This document shows, piece by piece, positions 50,835-60,951 of a stretch of DNA of 64,000 bases. The position numbers and the translations under genes are program-made. Position 1 is the first letter of the stretch. Each line of letters opens with the position of its first letter. Under the pieces are notes generated by a model, which made no database searches, had not been told where the DNA came from, and saw nothing but the letters and a program-made list of their open reading frames with translations. The DNA lies in contig NZ_BBIO01000005.1 of NCBI RefSeq assembly GCF_000739695.1, positions 143,897 to 207,896 of the forward strand, written 5' to 3'. Origin of the DNA: Tepidicaulis marinus (GTDB lineage Bacteria > Pseudomonadota > Alphaproteobacteria > Parvibaculales > Parvibaculaceae).

Positions 50835-51748
50835 GCTGCCTCTCCGATGCGTTTGATTTCCCATTGCAGCTCGACGCCGCTCGTCTTTTTCACCCGCGCG
50901 CGCACTTCCTCGCCCAGCGTTTCGATGTCGCGGGCCGTCGCATTGCCGGTATTGATGAGGAAATTGCAGTGCATTTCCGATACCTGCGCGCCGCCGACTT
51001 TCAGCCCCCGGCATCCGGCGGCATCCACGAGCTGCCAGGCCTTACCCCCTTCCGGGTTCTTGAAGGTCGAGCCGCCCGTGCGCGATTTGATGGGCTGCGC
51101 GTTTTCGCGGTGCTCCTGCACCTCCGCCATGCGCCGGGCAATCGCATCTTTGTCACCCTTGCGCCCTTCAAGGATCGCAGAAGTGAAGATCAAATCGCCC
51201 GCCACGTCCGTATGACGGTAGGAAAAGCCCATATCGGCGGGCGTAAGACGAATGATCTCACCCTGCCGTGTCACCGCTTCCGCCTCGACGAAAACGTCTT
51301 TCGTCTCCCCGCCATGGGCGCCCGCGTTCATGCGCAGCGCGCCGCCGATGGAGCCCGGAATGCCCCGGTAAAATTCAAGCCCTTCTATGCCCGCTTCCAT
51401 GGCCGCGCGCGAGACCATGGCATCGAGCATGGCCGTGCCCACCTCAAGGCGGGTTTCACCGATCTTGCGTGCGCCCGCAAAGGCGCGCCCGAGACGGATC
51501 ACCACGCCCTTAACGCCCCCGTCGCGCACCAGAAGGTTGGAGCCGACGCCGATCACCGTCACCGGCACATCTGCCGGGCAGCCTTTCAGGAAGGCGGCAA
51601 GATCGTCGCGGTCCGCCGGGCGGAACAGCACTTCGGCGGGCCCGCCGACGCGGAACCAGGTAAACTCGGCCAGCGGCGCGTTTTCGGCAAGCTCGCCGCG
51701 CACTTGCGGCAGCCGCGCCATCAGGGAAGAAGCTTGCACAGCATTCAT
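50831..51748 (-). CDS. murB: UDP-N-acetylenolpyruvoylglucosamine reductase
   Basis: FAD enzyme that reduces the enolpyruvyl group to the lactyl group of UDP-MurNAc. The 305 residues start at ATG 51748 (MNAVQASS). Seen: [37 protein letters not shown] for FAD binding, [18 protein letters not shown], a catalytic Ser within [13 protein letters not shown], and [20 protein letters not shown], the type I pattern. It overlaps murC and ddl by ATGA. Confidence 0.96.
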   Translation of the reverse strand: MNAVQASSLMARLPQVRGELAENAPLAEFTWFRVGGPAEVLFRPADRDDLAAFLKGCPADVPVTVIGVGSNLLVRDGGVKGVVIRLGRAFAGARKIGETRLEVGTAMLDAMVSRAAMEAGIEGLEFYRGIPGSIGGALRMNAGAHGGETKDVFVEAEAVTRQGEIIRLTPADMGFSYRHTDVAGDLIFTSAILEGRKGDKDAIARRMAEVQEHRENAQPIKSRTGGSTFKNPEGGKAWQLVDAAGCRGLKVGGAQVSEMHCNFLINTGNATARDIETLGEEVRARVKKTSGVELQWEIKRIGEAA

Positions 51749-53163
51749 GCGCCCCCTCCCTTCAGTTTTTTCAAATCCTCGGGAAGCGCATTCGCCCATT
51801 GCGTGATGCTGCCCGCGCCGAGGCAGACCACCATGTCACCGGGCTGAGCCATACCGGCAACGAGGCCCGGCAGATCTTCCGGCCCTTCGAAGGCCATCAC
51901 GTTCCGGTGCCCCCGGTCGCGCAGGCCTTGCACGAGTGCTGCACTGTCAAAACCTTCGATCGGGCTTTCGCCTGCCGCATAGACCGGCGCGACCAGCACC
52001 GTGTCGGCATCGTTGAAGCATTGGCAGAACTGATCGAAAAGATCGCGCAGGCGCGTGAAGCGGTGCGGCTGTACGACAGCGACGATCTTGCCCTCGGCAG
52101 CGGAACGGGCTGCCTGCAGCACGGCGGAAATTTCCACCGGGTGATGGCCGTAATCATCATAGACCTGCACGCCGTTCCATTCGCCCGTACGGGTGAAGCG
52201 GCGCTTGACCCCGCCGAAACCTTCCAGCGCCTTGCGGATCGTTTCGCCGGGCACGCCCATTTCGCTGGCCGCGCCGATCGCCGCCAGACTGTTGAGCACA
52301 TTATGCGTGCCGGGCATGGGCAGTTTCATGCCGGGCATGTCGATCACCTCGCCTGTGCGGCGCTTCGTGATCGTCACGTCGAAGACGCTGACGCCTTTCT
52401 CCGTGCGGATATTGCTGGCGCGCACATCCGCCTGCGGGCTCGTACCGTAGGTCACGACCCAGCGGTCTTTCACCTTGCCGATCAGCGCCTGCACTTCCGG
52501 GTGGTCGATGCACATGACGGCAAAGCCGTAGAAGGGCACGCTTTCGACGAAATTCAGGAAGGCCTGACGGATGGCATCGAAGCTGCCGTAATGGTCGAGA
52601 TGCTCCGGATCGACATTCGTCACGACCGCAATGGTCGAGGGCAGTTTCAAGAAAGTGCCGTCGGATTCGTCCGCTTCCACCACCATCCAGTCGCCGCCGC
52701 CAAGGCGCGCATTGGTGCCGTAAGCATTGATGATGCCGCCATTGATCACGGTCGGGTCGAAATCCGCCGCATCCAGAATAGACGCCACCATAGAGGTCGT
52801 CGTCGTCTTGCCATGGGTGCCGCCAATGGCGATGCAGGATTTCAGCCGCATCAGCTCGGCCAGCATCTCCGCCCGGCGCACGATAGGCATCATCCGGGCG
52901 CGCGCTTCCACAAGCTCGGGATTGTCGGGCTTGATCGCCGTGGAGACGACCAGCACCTGCGCTTCGGCAATATTCTCCGCCGCATGGCCGATATCTACCG
53001 AAATACCGAGCGCGCGCAGGCGTTTCACATTGGCGCTGTCGGCCACGTCGCTGCCGCGCACCTTATAGCCGAGATTGTGCATGACCTCGGCAATGCCGCT
53101 CATGCCGATGCCGCCAATCCCCACGAAATGGATGACGCCGATATCAAGAGGTGCCGGCTTCAT
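51745..53163 (-). CDS. murC: UDP-N-acetylmuramate--L-alanine ligase
   Basis: Adds L-Ala to UDP-MurNAc, first of the four Mur ligases. The 472 residues show the N-terminal Rossmann motif [17 protein letters not shown]. The ATP loop [11 protein letters not shown], the central-domain segment [15 protein letters not shown], and the C-terminal [10 protein letters not shown] with [13 protein letters not shown] follow. All are diagnostic for MurC. It overlaps murG and murB by ATGA. Confidence 0.97.
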   Translation of the reverse strand: MKPAPLDIGVIHFVGIGGIGMSGIAEVMHNLGYKVRGSDVADSANVKRLRALGISVDIGHAAENIAEAQVLVVSTAIKPDNPELVEARARMMPIVRRAEMLAELMRLKSCIAIGGTHGKTTTTSMVASILDAADFDPTVINGGIINAYGTNARLGGGDWMVVEADESDGTFLKLPSTIAVVTNVDPEHLDHYGSFDAIRQAFLNFVESVPFYGFAVMCIDHPEVQALIGKVKDRWVVTYGTSPQADVRASNIRTEKGVSVFDVTITKRRTGEVIDMPGMKLPMPGTHNVLNSLAAIGAASEMGVPGETIRKALEGFGGVKRRFTRTGEWNGVQVYDDYGHHPVEISAVLQAARSAAEGKIVAVVQPHRFTRLRDLFDQFCQCFNDADTVLVAPVYAAGESPIEGFDSAALVQGLRDRGHRNVMAFEGPEDLPGLVAGMAQPGDMVVCLGAGSITQWANALPEDLKKLKGGGA

Positions 53164-54380
53164 CGCGCATACTCCTTCACACTGATCCGTTTGAGGGCGT
53201 TCTTGCCCCCGTCCCGGCCGCCCGGCAGCGCTTTTGCCGCGCCGCGCGTGCCAAGACGCTCTGTTTTTCCAAGCGCCAGCCGCTCGACAAGATCGGCAAG
53301 GCGCGTCACCGCATCGGGCCGGCCCTGCTTCAAGGCCGCTGCTGCCGCCGAGGTCAGTACATCCGGGTTGTTCATAAGTTCGGTGAGCCGCGCGGCCAAA
53401 GCTTCGGGCGTGAAAACTTCCTGCTCCATCATCCAGCCTGCCCCGCTCGAGGAGAGAAGCTCGGCATTCGCCTTCTGGTCCTGATCGATGGAGTGAGGCA
53501 GCGGCACAAGCAGAGAGGGACGGCCGATCACCGCAAGCTCGCTCACCGTCGAGGCTCCTGCCCGCCCGATCACAAGATGAGCCTTTGCAATGCGCGCCGG
53601 CATGTCATCGAAGAAGGAGGAGAGTTCCGCCTCGATACCGGCTTTCTCATATGTTTCTTTAACGCGCGAAAGATCTTCCTCGCGCGCCTGCTGCACAAGT
53701 TTAAGCCGCGCCCGCAAAGTTTCAGGCAGCGCGGCGAGCGCTGCCGGCACCACATCACTCATCACCCTTGCGCCTTGGCTGCCGCCGGTGACGAGCAGGT
53801 GGAAAGGCTCATCCGCGCGCGGGGCCTTGTAGAGTGCGCCCGCCTGGTCCATGGCCGCATCGCGCACCGGATTGCCCGTCACTTCAACCTTATGGGCATC
53901 TTTGGCGCGCAGATATTTCGGCGCCTCGAAAGTGGAAGCCAGCGCATCGACAAAGCGCACGGCAAGCCGGTTCACGCGCCCGAGCACCGCATTTTGTTCA
54001 TGCACGCATGTCGGGATGCGTCGCGCAGCGGCCGCCAGCACCGGCGGCAGCGTCGGATAGCCGCCAAAGCCGATGACCACGCTCGGCTTGATGCGCCCGT
54101 AAATCGAATAAGACTGCGCCGTGCCGGAAAAGATTTTCCAGAGCGAGGACAGCACTCCGGCAAGGCCGGGCCCGGCAATCGTTGCCGCCGGCACCGCATA
54201 AATATCGGCCCGCGGGAACCAGTGTTCGAAACGCTGCGCACGCTCATCCGTCAAAAGCACGACCTCATGGCCGCGCCGACTCAGCTCCTGCGCCAATGCC
54301 TGGCCGGGGAAGAGATGACCGCCCGTGCCGCCCGCGGCAATGACGATGGGGCCGGGAAGGTGAAGCTTTTCCGCCATCAT
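53160..54380 (-). CDS. murG: MurG, lipid II synthase glycosyltransferase
   Basis: Transfers GlcNAc from UDP-GlcNAc to lipid I on the inner face of the membrane, giving lipid II. The 406 residues carry the N-terminal [10 protein letters not shown] loop (about 17-26), [16 protein letters not shown], the C-terminal donor-binding [12 protein letters not shown], and [27 protein letters not shown]. The C-terminus (beyond about 370) is a basic extension ([19 protein letters not shown]) longer than in E. coli. ATGA overlaps occur at both ends. Confidence 0.95.
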   Translation of the reverse strand: MMAEKLHLPGPIVIAAGGTGGHLFPGQALAQELSRRGHEVVLLTDERAQRFEHWFPRADIYAVPAATIAGPGLAGVLSSLWKIFSGTAQSYSIYGRIKPSVVIGFGGYPTLPPVLAAAARRIPTCVHEQNAVLGRVNRLAVRFVDALASTFEAPKYLRAKDAHKVEVTGNPVRDAAMDQAGALYKAPRADEPFHLLVTGGSQGARVMSDVVPAALAALPETLRARLKLVQQAREEDLSRVKETYEKAGIEAELSSFFDDMPARIAKAHLVIGRAGASTVSELAVIGRPSLLVPLPHSIDQDQKANAELLSSSGAGWMMEQEVFTPEALAARLTELMNNPDVLTSAAAAALKQGRPDAVTRLADLVERLALGKTERLGTRGAAKALPGGRDGGKNALKRISVKEYAR

Positions 54381-55525
54381 GCGAACGCCCTCCCCATGGC
54401 CATGGGCTGCGCCAAAGAAGCGCCCGCCCGCCGCCGCGTCAGCGCCAAGAGCATGCCAAGCGTCAAGGCAACAGCAAGAAGCGACGAACCGCCATAAGAA
54501 ATGAAAGGCAGCGTCATGCCTTTGGCAGGCAGAAGGTTGACGTTCACCGCCATATTGATGAGCGCTTGCACGCCGATCAAAAGCACGAGACCGGAAGCGG
54601 CAAGCTGCACGAACAGATCGCTCTCGCCGCGCGCCCGCATCAAGGTGCGCACCACGATGAAACCGAAAAGGCCGATGATCATAAGCCCGGCAAAGACGCC
54701 ATATTCTTCCGCCGCGACCGCGAAAATGAAATCGGTATGCGCGTCGGGCAGTATGCGCTTCACCTCACCCTCGCCGGGGCCGCGCCCCAGAAAGCCGCCT
54801 GCCTTGAACGCATCGAGCGCCCGGTCGATCTGATAGGTATCACCCGATTCCGGGTTGATGAACCGGTCCACCCGGCTCGTCACATGTGGCACGAAGCTGT
54901 AGGCCATAAGCGCCCCGGCCAGCGCCACCGTGCCGATGGAGCCGATCCAGAACCAGGAAAGGCCGGAGAAAAAGAAGAGCGCCACAAGAATGATGGTCAC
55001 CAGCGAAAGCTGGCCGAAATCGGGCTGCAGCACGAGCAACAACGCAATGGCCCCGTAGAGCGCCAGCGCCAGCGGCACGCCCGCAATCTTCTTGCGCGCG
55101 CCTTCGGCAAAGAGCCAGGCGACGAGCACCGCGAAAGCCGGTTTCATGAATTCAGAGGGCTGGATCGAGAACGGCCCGATGCTGAGCCAGCGTGTCGCCC
55201 CTTTGATTTCCGGACCGGCCACCAGCGTTGCCAGCATGAGGAAAAAGGCCCCGCCAAACACGATCAGCGCAAGGCGGCGCACCTGGCGGACGGAAAGCAT
55301 GGAGACGCCGATCAGGATGACAAGCGCCGGCGCCAGGAAAATCATCTGGCGATAGACGAAATGGAAATTCGGCAGGTTAAGCCGCTGCGCCACCGCCGGA
55401 CTTGCCGCCAACGAGAGCACGATGCCCAGCACGATGAGCCCGGCGATCGCAAGCAAGGTCCAGCGGTCGACGGTCCACCACCATTCGCTAAGGGGCGTGC
55501 GGTTTGTGCGGGACAGGCGCATCAT
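54377..55525 (-). CDS. ftsW: FtsW, SEDS-family septal glycan polymerase
   Basis: Polymerises lipid II into glycan at the septum together with FtsI. The 382-residue product has about ten membrane helices and SEDS motifs: ATRWLSIGPFSIQPSEFMKPAF, LQPDFGQ with the key Asp, LPDAHTDFIFAVAAEEYG, and NLLPAKGMTLPFISYGGSSL. Two Met codons open the frame. It lies between murD and murG with ATGA overlaps. Confidence 0.96.
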   Translation of the reverse strand: MMRLSRTNRTPLSEWWWTVDRWTLLAIAGLIVLGIVLSLAASPAVAQRLNLPNFHFVYRQMIFLAPALVILIGVSMLSVRQVRRLALIVFGGAFFLMLATLVAGPEIKGATRWLSIGPFSIQPSEFMKPAFAVLVAWLFAEGARKKIAGVPLALALYGAIALLLVLQPDFGQLSLVTIILVALFFFSGLSWFWIGSIGTVALAGALMAYSFVPHVTSRVDRFINPESGDTYQIDRALDAFKAGGFLGRGPGEGEVKRILPDAHTDFIFAVAAEEYGVFAGLMIIGLFGFIVVRTLMRARGESDLFVQLAASGLVLLIGVQALINMAVNVNLLPAKGMTLPFISYGGSSLLAVALTLGMLLALTRRRAGASLAQPMAMGRAFA

Positions 55526-56949
55526 AGCGTCGCCTCCCCTGCCGTTCCGGCCTCTGCCTTGCCGAGCCGCGCCAGCACCGCCTGGCGGAAACTGTCGCCG
55601 CGCTCTTCGAAATTGGCAAACTGATCGAAGGAAGCGCAGGCCGGTGCCAGCAGCACGACTTTATCCATCGGTCCTGCATCGCCCGCCGCATCCTCATGGG
55701 CTTTCGCAACCGCGCTGTCGAGCGTGCCGGCCAGCACCGTTTCCACTTTGCCTTTCAGCGTTTCGGCGAAAGCTTCCGCCGCCTGACCGATCAGATAGGC
55801 TTTGCGGATGCGCGCAAAATAAGGCTCGAGCGAGGCGATGCCGCCTTCCTTGGCCACGCCGCCTGCGATCCAGTAAATATTGTCATAGGTGCCGAGGGAC
55901 TTTTCAGCCGCATCCGCATTCGTCGCCTTGCTGTCATTGACGAAACGCACCCCGGCCTCTTCGGCGACGATTTCCATCCGGTGCGCGAGACCCGCAAAAC
56001 TTTCGAAAGAATCCAGGATCCGGTCGCGCGGGAAACCGAGGCTGCGGCCCGCCGCATAGGCGATGGCAGCGTTCTGCCAATTATGCGCGCCCGCCAGCGT
56101 TTTCATCGGTTTCAAGCTTCCGACGGTGACGCATTGCGTGCCGGTATTATCGTAAAGCACCCCGTCGAGCACATAGACGCCGCGCCCGATCGCCTTGCCG
56201 ACGGAAACCGGTACCACGCGCTGCAGGCCTTTGCCGAGAAGACGCGAACAAATTTGCGCGCTGGCCGGCGTGTCGATGCCGACCATTGCGGTATCGCCCG
56301 CCCCCTGCCGCGCGAAAATCTTCTCTTTGACTGCCGCATACCCATCGAGCGAGCCGTGCCGGTCGATATGATCCGGCGTGATATTCGTCAAAATGCCGAT
56401 ACCGGGACGCAGATGCGGCGCCAGGTCGATCTGGTAAGAGGAAATCTCGATCACATAAACCGTATTGGGACGCGGCGCGGCCAGCTCGAGCACGGGCTTG
56501 CCGATATTGCCGCCGACCTGCGCATCGCGCCCGCAAAAAGCCGCCATGTGCCCGATCAGCGCCGTCGTCGTCGATTTGCCGTTCGTGCCCGTAATGGCGA
56601 TGAAGGGCACATCCGTGTCCGCGGCATCCAGCGCCATTTGAAAGAGTTCGATATCGCCGATCACCGGCACATTCAGCTTCTTCGCCCGTTTGACCACGTC
56701 ATGAGGCTCGGGATGCGTCAACGGCACACCGGGGCTTAAGAGCAGCGCCTCGATGCCGTGCCAGTCGCCCGAATAAAGATCCTTGACGGCGAACCCTTCC
56801 GCAGCCGCTTCCGCACGACGCGTCTCGTTGTCGTCCCAGACCAGCACCTCCGCGCCGCTTTCACGCAAGGCGCGCGCGCTCACGAGCCCCGAGCGGCCAA
56901 GCCCGAAGACGGCGATACGCGATCCTTGATATTGCGGCACGTTAAGCAT
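55522..56949 (-). CDS. murD: UDP-N-acetylmuramoyl-L-alanine--D-glutamate ligase
   Basis: Adds D-Glu to the growing stem peptide. The 475 residues include the N-terminal FGLGRSGLVSARAL, the ATP loop TGTNGKSTTTALIGH, the central EISSYQID and NITPDHIDRHGS, and the C-terminal FVNDSKATNADA followed by ACASFDQFANFEERGDSF, which is specific to MurD. It follows mraY after 18 bases, one of the few real gaps in the cluster, and overlaps ftsW. Confidence 0.96.
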   Translation of the reverse strand: MLNVPQYQGSRIAVFGLGRSGLVSARALRESGAEVLVWDDNETRRAEAAAEGFAVKDLYSGDWHGIEALLLSPGVPLTHPEPHDVVKRAKKLNVPVIGDIELFQMALDAADTDVPFIAITGTNGKSTTTALIGHMAAFCGRDAQVGGNIGKPVLELAAPRPNTVYVIEISSYQIDLAPHLRPGIGILTNITPDHIDRHGSLDGYAAVKEKIFARQGAGDTAMVGIDTPASAQICSRLLGKGLQRVVPVSVGKAIGRGVYVLDGVLYDNTGTQCVTVGSLKPMKTLAGAHNWQNAAIAYAAGRSLGFPRDRILDSFESFAGLAHRMEIVAEEAGVRFVNDSKATNADAAEKSLGTYDNIYWIAGGVAKEGGIASLEPYFARIRKAYLIGQAAEAFAETLKGKVETVLAGTLDSAVAKAHEDAAGDAGPMDKVVLLAPACASFDQFANFEERGDSFRQAVLARLGKAEAGTAGEATL

Positions 56950-56967
56950 GGGACTGCGAATGAACTC

Positions 56968-58059
56968 CTATCTGATCTTCAACGTGGCAAGGCCGGCAAT
57001 GGCCAGCACGACGGCGATGATCCAGAAGCGGATCACGATGGTCGGCTCGGCCCAGCCTTTTTGTTCGAAATGGTGATGCAGCGGCGCCATGCGGAAGACG
57101 CGCTTGCCCGTAAGTTTGAAAGAGGCGACCTGCACGATGACGGAAACGGCCTCGAGCACGAAAAGCCCGCCGATGATCGCCAAAACGATTTCGTGCTTCG
57201 TCGCAACGCTGATCGAGCCGACCGCGCCGCCGAGCGACAGCGAGCCCGTATCCCCCATGAACACCATGGCAGGCGGGGCGTTGTACCAGAGAAAGCCGAG
57301 CCCCGCGCCCAGAAGCGCGCCGCAGAACACCGCAAGCTCGCCTGTGCCGGGCACGAAATGGATTTGCAGATAATCGGCAAAGACGCCGTTGCCGACGAGA
57401 TAAGCGATAAAGCCGAAGCTCGCCATGGCGATCATCACCGGCACGATGGCGAGCCCGTCGAGCCCGTCCGTCAGGTTGACCGCATTGGAGGCGCCGACAA
57501 TCACGAACATGCCGAAGAGAATGAAACCGAAAATGCCGAGCGGCAGGAGCACATCCTTAAAGAAAGGAATGGCCAGCGAGGTGGAAAGCGGTGAAGCCCC
57601 CACCCGCGCGATCGCATAAACCGCGGCGAGCGCGATCATCGCTTCGAAAAATAGTTTGATCTTGCCGGGCACACCCGCCGTGTTGACCTTGGAAACTTTC
57701 ATGTAATCGTCGGCAAAGCCGATGGCGCCGTAGCCGAGCGTGACAAGCAGCACGATCCAGACATAAGGATTGGCAAGGTCGCCCCAGAGCAGAACCGCCG
57801 GCACCATGCCGAGCAGGATCAAAAGCCCGCCCATGGTCGGCGTGCCTTTCTTCGTCAGAAGGTGCGACTGCGGTCCGTCTTCGCGGATGGGCTGACCCTG
57901 GCTCTGCCGCGCACGCAGCCCCTCGATCACCATGGGGCCGAGCAGAAAGCTGACGAGCAGCGCCGTGAACATCGCCGCCCCCGTGCGGAAGGTGATGTAG
58001 CGGAAGACGTTGAAGACGGATACTTGATCCGCATAGTCGGTAAGCAAGTGATAGATCAT
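56968..58059 (-). CDS. mraY: Phospho-MurNAc-pentapeptide translocase
   Basis: Integral membrane enzyme that loads UDP-MurNAc-pentapeptide onto undecaprenyl phosphate to give lipid I. The ATG at 58059 ([12 protein letters not shown]) gives 363 residues with about ten helices. Active-site segments: [19 protein letters not shown] with the Asp pair, [10 protein letters not shown], and [13 protein letters not shown] with the HHH motif. The frame upstream of 58059 overlaps murF. It overlaps the murF stop by ATGA. Confidence 0.97.
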   Translation of the reverse strand: MIYHLLTDYADQVSVFNVFRYITFRTGAAMFTALLVSFLLGPMVIEGLRARQSQGQPIREDGPQSHLLTKKGTPTMGGLLILLGMVPAVLLWGDLANPYVWIVLLVTLGYGAIGFADDYMKVSKVNTAGVPGKIKLFFEAMIALAAVYAIARVGASPLSTSLAIPFFKDVLLPLGIFGFILFGMFVIVGASNAVNLTDGLDGLAIVPVMIAMASFGFIAYLVGNGVFADYLQIHFVPGTGELAVFCGALLGAGLGFLWYNAPPAMVFMGDTGSLSLGGAVGSISVATKHEIVLAIIGGLFVLEAVSVIVQVASFKLTGKRVFRMAPLHHHFEQKGWAEPTIVIRFWIIAVVLAIAGLATLKIR

Positions 58060-59483
58060 GCGCGGCCCCTTTCCGGCAGATCCCTGCCATCCCCGTTCAG
58101 CTCCGTCAGCGCGGTAACGATCACAGCCATTTTCGAACCGAGCGAACCTTTGACCATCACGGCATCGCCGGCGCGCAGCTGCGCCAGAAGCGGCTTTACC
58201 AGCCCTTCGGAGTTTTCCGCATGGAAGACATCGATGGCGCTGGCCGCCGCTTTGCAAAGTTTTTTCATGTGGGGGCCGCAGGCATAAAGCTGCGCGACAC
58301 CGGCTTCGGAGAGTGCATCGGCAAGCCTCGCATGCAGCGCGTCCGACTGCTCACCCAGCTCCAGCATGTCGCCAAGCACCGCGATACGCCGCCCCTGCCC
58401 GCGCGGCTGTGTCCGGCCCAAGGCGGCAAGCGCCGCGCGCATGGAGGCAGGATTGGCGTTGTAGCTCTCATCGATCAGCAGGAAATCGTATTTCCCGCCT
58501 TTGATGTGGCGCCGCCCGCCGCGCCCGGACGGCGGCGTCAGATCGGCCAGCTTCAAAAGTGCGCGCGCCAGATCACCCTCCACCGCTTTAACGGCACCGA
58601 GAACGGCCAGAGAATTTAGAACGATATGCTGCCCCGGAATGCCGAGCTTGTAGGTCACGCCTTCGCCGGCGACGGACGCGCAGACGCAGGAACAGGCTTC
58701 ATGCAGCACGGATTTTTCAAGATGAATATCCGCCGCCTTATCCGCCCCGAAGCTGAGAAGACGGACATTCGGCACTTTTTCCGCCACTGCCTTCAGCCGC
58801 GCGAAATGCGGATTATCGCGATTGAGGATGGCCGTGCCGCCTGCCTTAAGGCCCGCGAAGATTTCCGCTTTCGCATCGGCGATTTCTTCAACGCTGCTGA
58901 AAAACTCAAGATGTACCGGCTCGACCGTCGTAATGATGGCGACATCGGGCTCTACCATTTTCGAGAGCGGCGTGATTTCTCCGGCATGGTTCATGCCGAT
59001 CTCGAAAATGCCGAACTCCGTTTCTTTGGGCATGCGCGCCAGCGACAGAGGCACGCCCCAATGATTGTTGTAAGAGGCAGCCGAGGCATGAGCCCGCCCC
59101 TGGCCCGCGAAAATATGCAAGAGCGCTTCCTTCGTGCCGGTCTTGCCGACACTGCCCGTCACCGCAATGATCTTGGCCTTGGTGCGCGCGCGGGCGGCCC
59201 GGCCAAGTGCCTGAAGCGCGGCAAGCGTATCCCCGGCAATCAGAAGCGGACCGGCGGCGCGCATCGCATCGGTCGGCCGAGAGACAAGCGCAGCTGCGGC
59301 ACCCGCCTCAAAGGCTTTGCCCACATAGGCATGGCCGTCGCTATTGTCGCCGTCGAGCGCCACAAAAAGATCGCCAGGCTCGAGCGTGCGGGTGTCGATG
59401 GAAACGCCGCTTACCGAGAACGCCGCCGTCAGCTCGCCGCCCGTGGCTTTCACCGCCTCTTCGCCCGTCCAAAGCGCGCTCAT
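58056..59483 (-). CDS. murF: UDP-MurNAc-tripeptide--D-alanyl-D-alanine ligase
   Basis: Adds the D-Ala-D-Ala made by Ddl, finishing the pentapeptide. The 475-residue product has an N-terminal domain with [16 protein letters not shown], the ATP loop [25 protein letters not shown] and [12 protein letters not shown] in the central domain, and [15 protein letters not shown] near the C-terminal domain, all typical of MurF. It overlaps murE and mraY by four bases each. Confidence 0.96.
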   Translation of the reverse strand: MSALWTGEEAVKATGGELTAAFSVSGVSIDTRTLEPGDLFVALDGDNSDGHAYVGKAFEAGAAAALVSRPTDAMRAAGPLLIAGDTLAALQALGRAARARTKAKIIAVTGSVGKTGTKEALLHIFAGQGRAHASAASYNNHWGVPLSLARMPKETEFGIFEIGMNHAGEITPLSKMVEPDVAIITTVEPVHLEFFSSVEEIADAKAEIFAGLKAGGTAILNRDNPHFARLKAVAEKVPNVRLLSFGADKAADIHLEKSVLHEACSCVCASVAGEGVTYKLGIPGQHIVLNSLAVLGAVKAVEGDLARALLKLADLTPPSGRGGRRHIKGGKYDFLLIDESYNANPASMRAALAALGRTQPRGQGRRIAVLGDMLELGEQSDALHARLADALSEAGVAQLYACGPHMKKLCKAAASAIDVFHAENSEGLVKPLLAQLRAGDAVMVKGSLGSKMAVIVTALTELNGDGRDLPERGRA

Positions 59484-60949
59484 GCCAGCCCTCCCATTTT
59501 CTGAAGAGCAGAAGCCACCGCCTCATGATCGGAAAAAGGAACGGTCTTCGCACCGATCGTCTGACCCGTTTCATGGCCCTTGCCGGCGACGACAAGTACA
59601 TCGCCTGCCCCCAGCGCTTCCATGGCAATGCGGATCGCCTCAGCCCGGTCGCCGATCTCCACCGCCTCCGGCGCGCCCGCCATGATCTCAGCGCGGATCG
59701 CAGCCGGTTTTTCCGAACGCGGATTGTCGTCTGTCACGAAGACACCGTCGGCAAGTTCGGCGGCAATCCGGCCCATTTCCGGGCGTTTGCCTTTATCTCG
59801 ATCCCCGCCGCAGCCGAAGACGACAAGCAACCGCCCCTTGGCATGGGGACGCAGCGCATTCAGCGCATTGGCAAGCGCGTCGGGCGTATGGGCATAATCG
59901 ATGAAGACGCTGGCACCATTTTCAAGATGCGCCGCCTCTTCCAGCCGCCCGCGCACACCGCGCAGCGAAGAAAGCGCCTCGAATGTTTTAGCCGCGTCCG
60001 CGCCGCAGCCGATGACGAGGCCCGCTGCGACAAGCGCATTGGAAGCCTGAAACTCGCCGACCAGCGGCAGGTCGATTTCGTAATGCTCACCTTTATGGAT
60101 GATCTGCAGCGTCTGGCCGCGCGGATGCGCGCGCACGCCTTCAAGGCAAATATCCTGCCCGCGCCGGCCGACCGCGATGATCCGGTGTCCGCGCGCCCAG
60201 GAAACGGCTTCGAACTCGGCAAATTGATTGGCATCGGCATTGAGCACCGCCACACCGCCCGGCCCCATCACCTCGCCGAAGAGCCGCAGCTTGGCGTAAA
60301 GGTAGTCGCCGAATGTGGCATGGTAATCCATATGATCGCGGGTGATGTTGGTGAAAGCCGCCGCTTTGATCTTCACCCCGTCCATGCGGTGCTGGGCGAG
60401 CCCGTGGCTCGAGGCTTCCATGGCCAGCATGGCAATGCCCTCGCCCGCCAGCGCCGCGAGTTCTTTTTGAAGACGCACGGGATCGGGCGTCGTAAAGCCG
60501 AGCGGACGCGTCTCGCCCGCCATCTCGATGCCGAGCGTGCCGAGGCTTGCCGCTTTCAAGCCCTGCAATTCCCAAAGCTGGCGCGTGAAAGAGGCGATGG
60601 AAGTCTTGCCGTTCGTCCCCGTAACCGCCGCGACCGTTTCAGGCTGGGCGCCGTAAAAGCGCGCCGCCATCAGCGCAAAGCGCCGGCGGGGATTGCGGTC
60701 GATAAGATGCGGCACACTCAAAGCGCCCGAGCCGGCATCAGGCCCGCTCAGGATCGCAGCGGCGCCTTTATCCAGCGCATCGGCAATGAATTTGGCGCCG
60801 TCCACATTCACGCCGGGCAGAGCGGCGAACAAATAGCCAGGCGCGACCTCACGGCTATCCGCCGTCAGGCCGGCAATCTCCACCCCATCCCCATTGGGGA
60901 GGGCGGCGCCCGGTCCTATCAATTCGTTCAGCTCCATCGCGTGCATCAT
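59480..60949 (-). CDS. murE: UDP-MurNAc-dipeptide--diaminopimelate ligase
   Basis: Adds the third residue of the stem peptide. The DNPR motif (in TDDNPRSEKP) indicates meso-diaminopimelate as the substrate. Other motifs: TADSREVAPGYLFAAL, the ATP loop TGTNGKTSIAS, EASSHGLAQHRMDG, and FIDYAHTPDAL. The start is uncertain: ATGs at 60949, 60946 and 60937 are in frame after AGGA, giving 485-489 residues. It lies two bases after the ftsI stop and overlaps murF. Confidence 0.96.
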   Translation of the reverse strand: MMHAMELNELIGPGAALPNGDGVEIAGLTADSREVAPGYLFAALPGVNVDGAKFIADALDKGAAAILSGPDAGSGALSVPHLIDRNPRRRFALMAARFYGAQPETVAAVTGTNGKTSIASFTRQLWELQGLKAASLGTLGIEMAGETRPLGFTTPDPVRLQKELAALAGEGIAMLAMEASSHGLAQHRMDGVKIKAAAFTNITRDHMDYHATFGDYLYAKLRLFGEVMGPGGVAVLNADANQFAEFEAVSWARGHRIIAVGRRGQDICLEGVRAHPRGQTLQIIHKGEHYEIDLPLVGEFQASNALVAAGLVIGCGADAAKTFEALSSLRGVRGRLEEAAHLENGASVFIDYAHTPDALANALNALRPHAKGRLLVVFGCGGDRDKGKRPEMGRIAAELADGVFVTDDNPRSEKPAAIRAEIMAGAPEAVEIGDRAEAIRIAMEALGAGDVLVVAGKGHETGQTIGAKTVPFSDHEAVASALQKMGGLA

Positions 60950-60951
60950 TC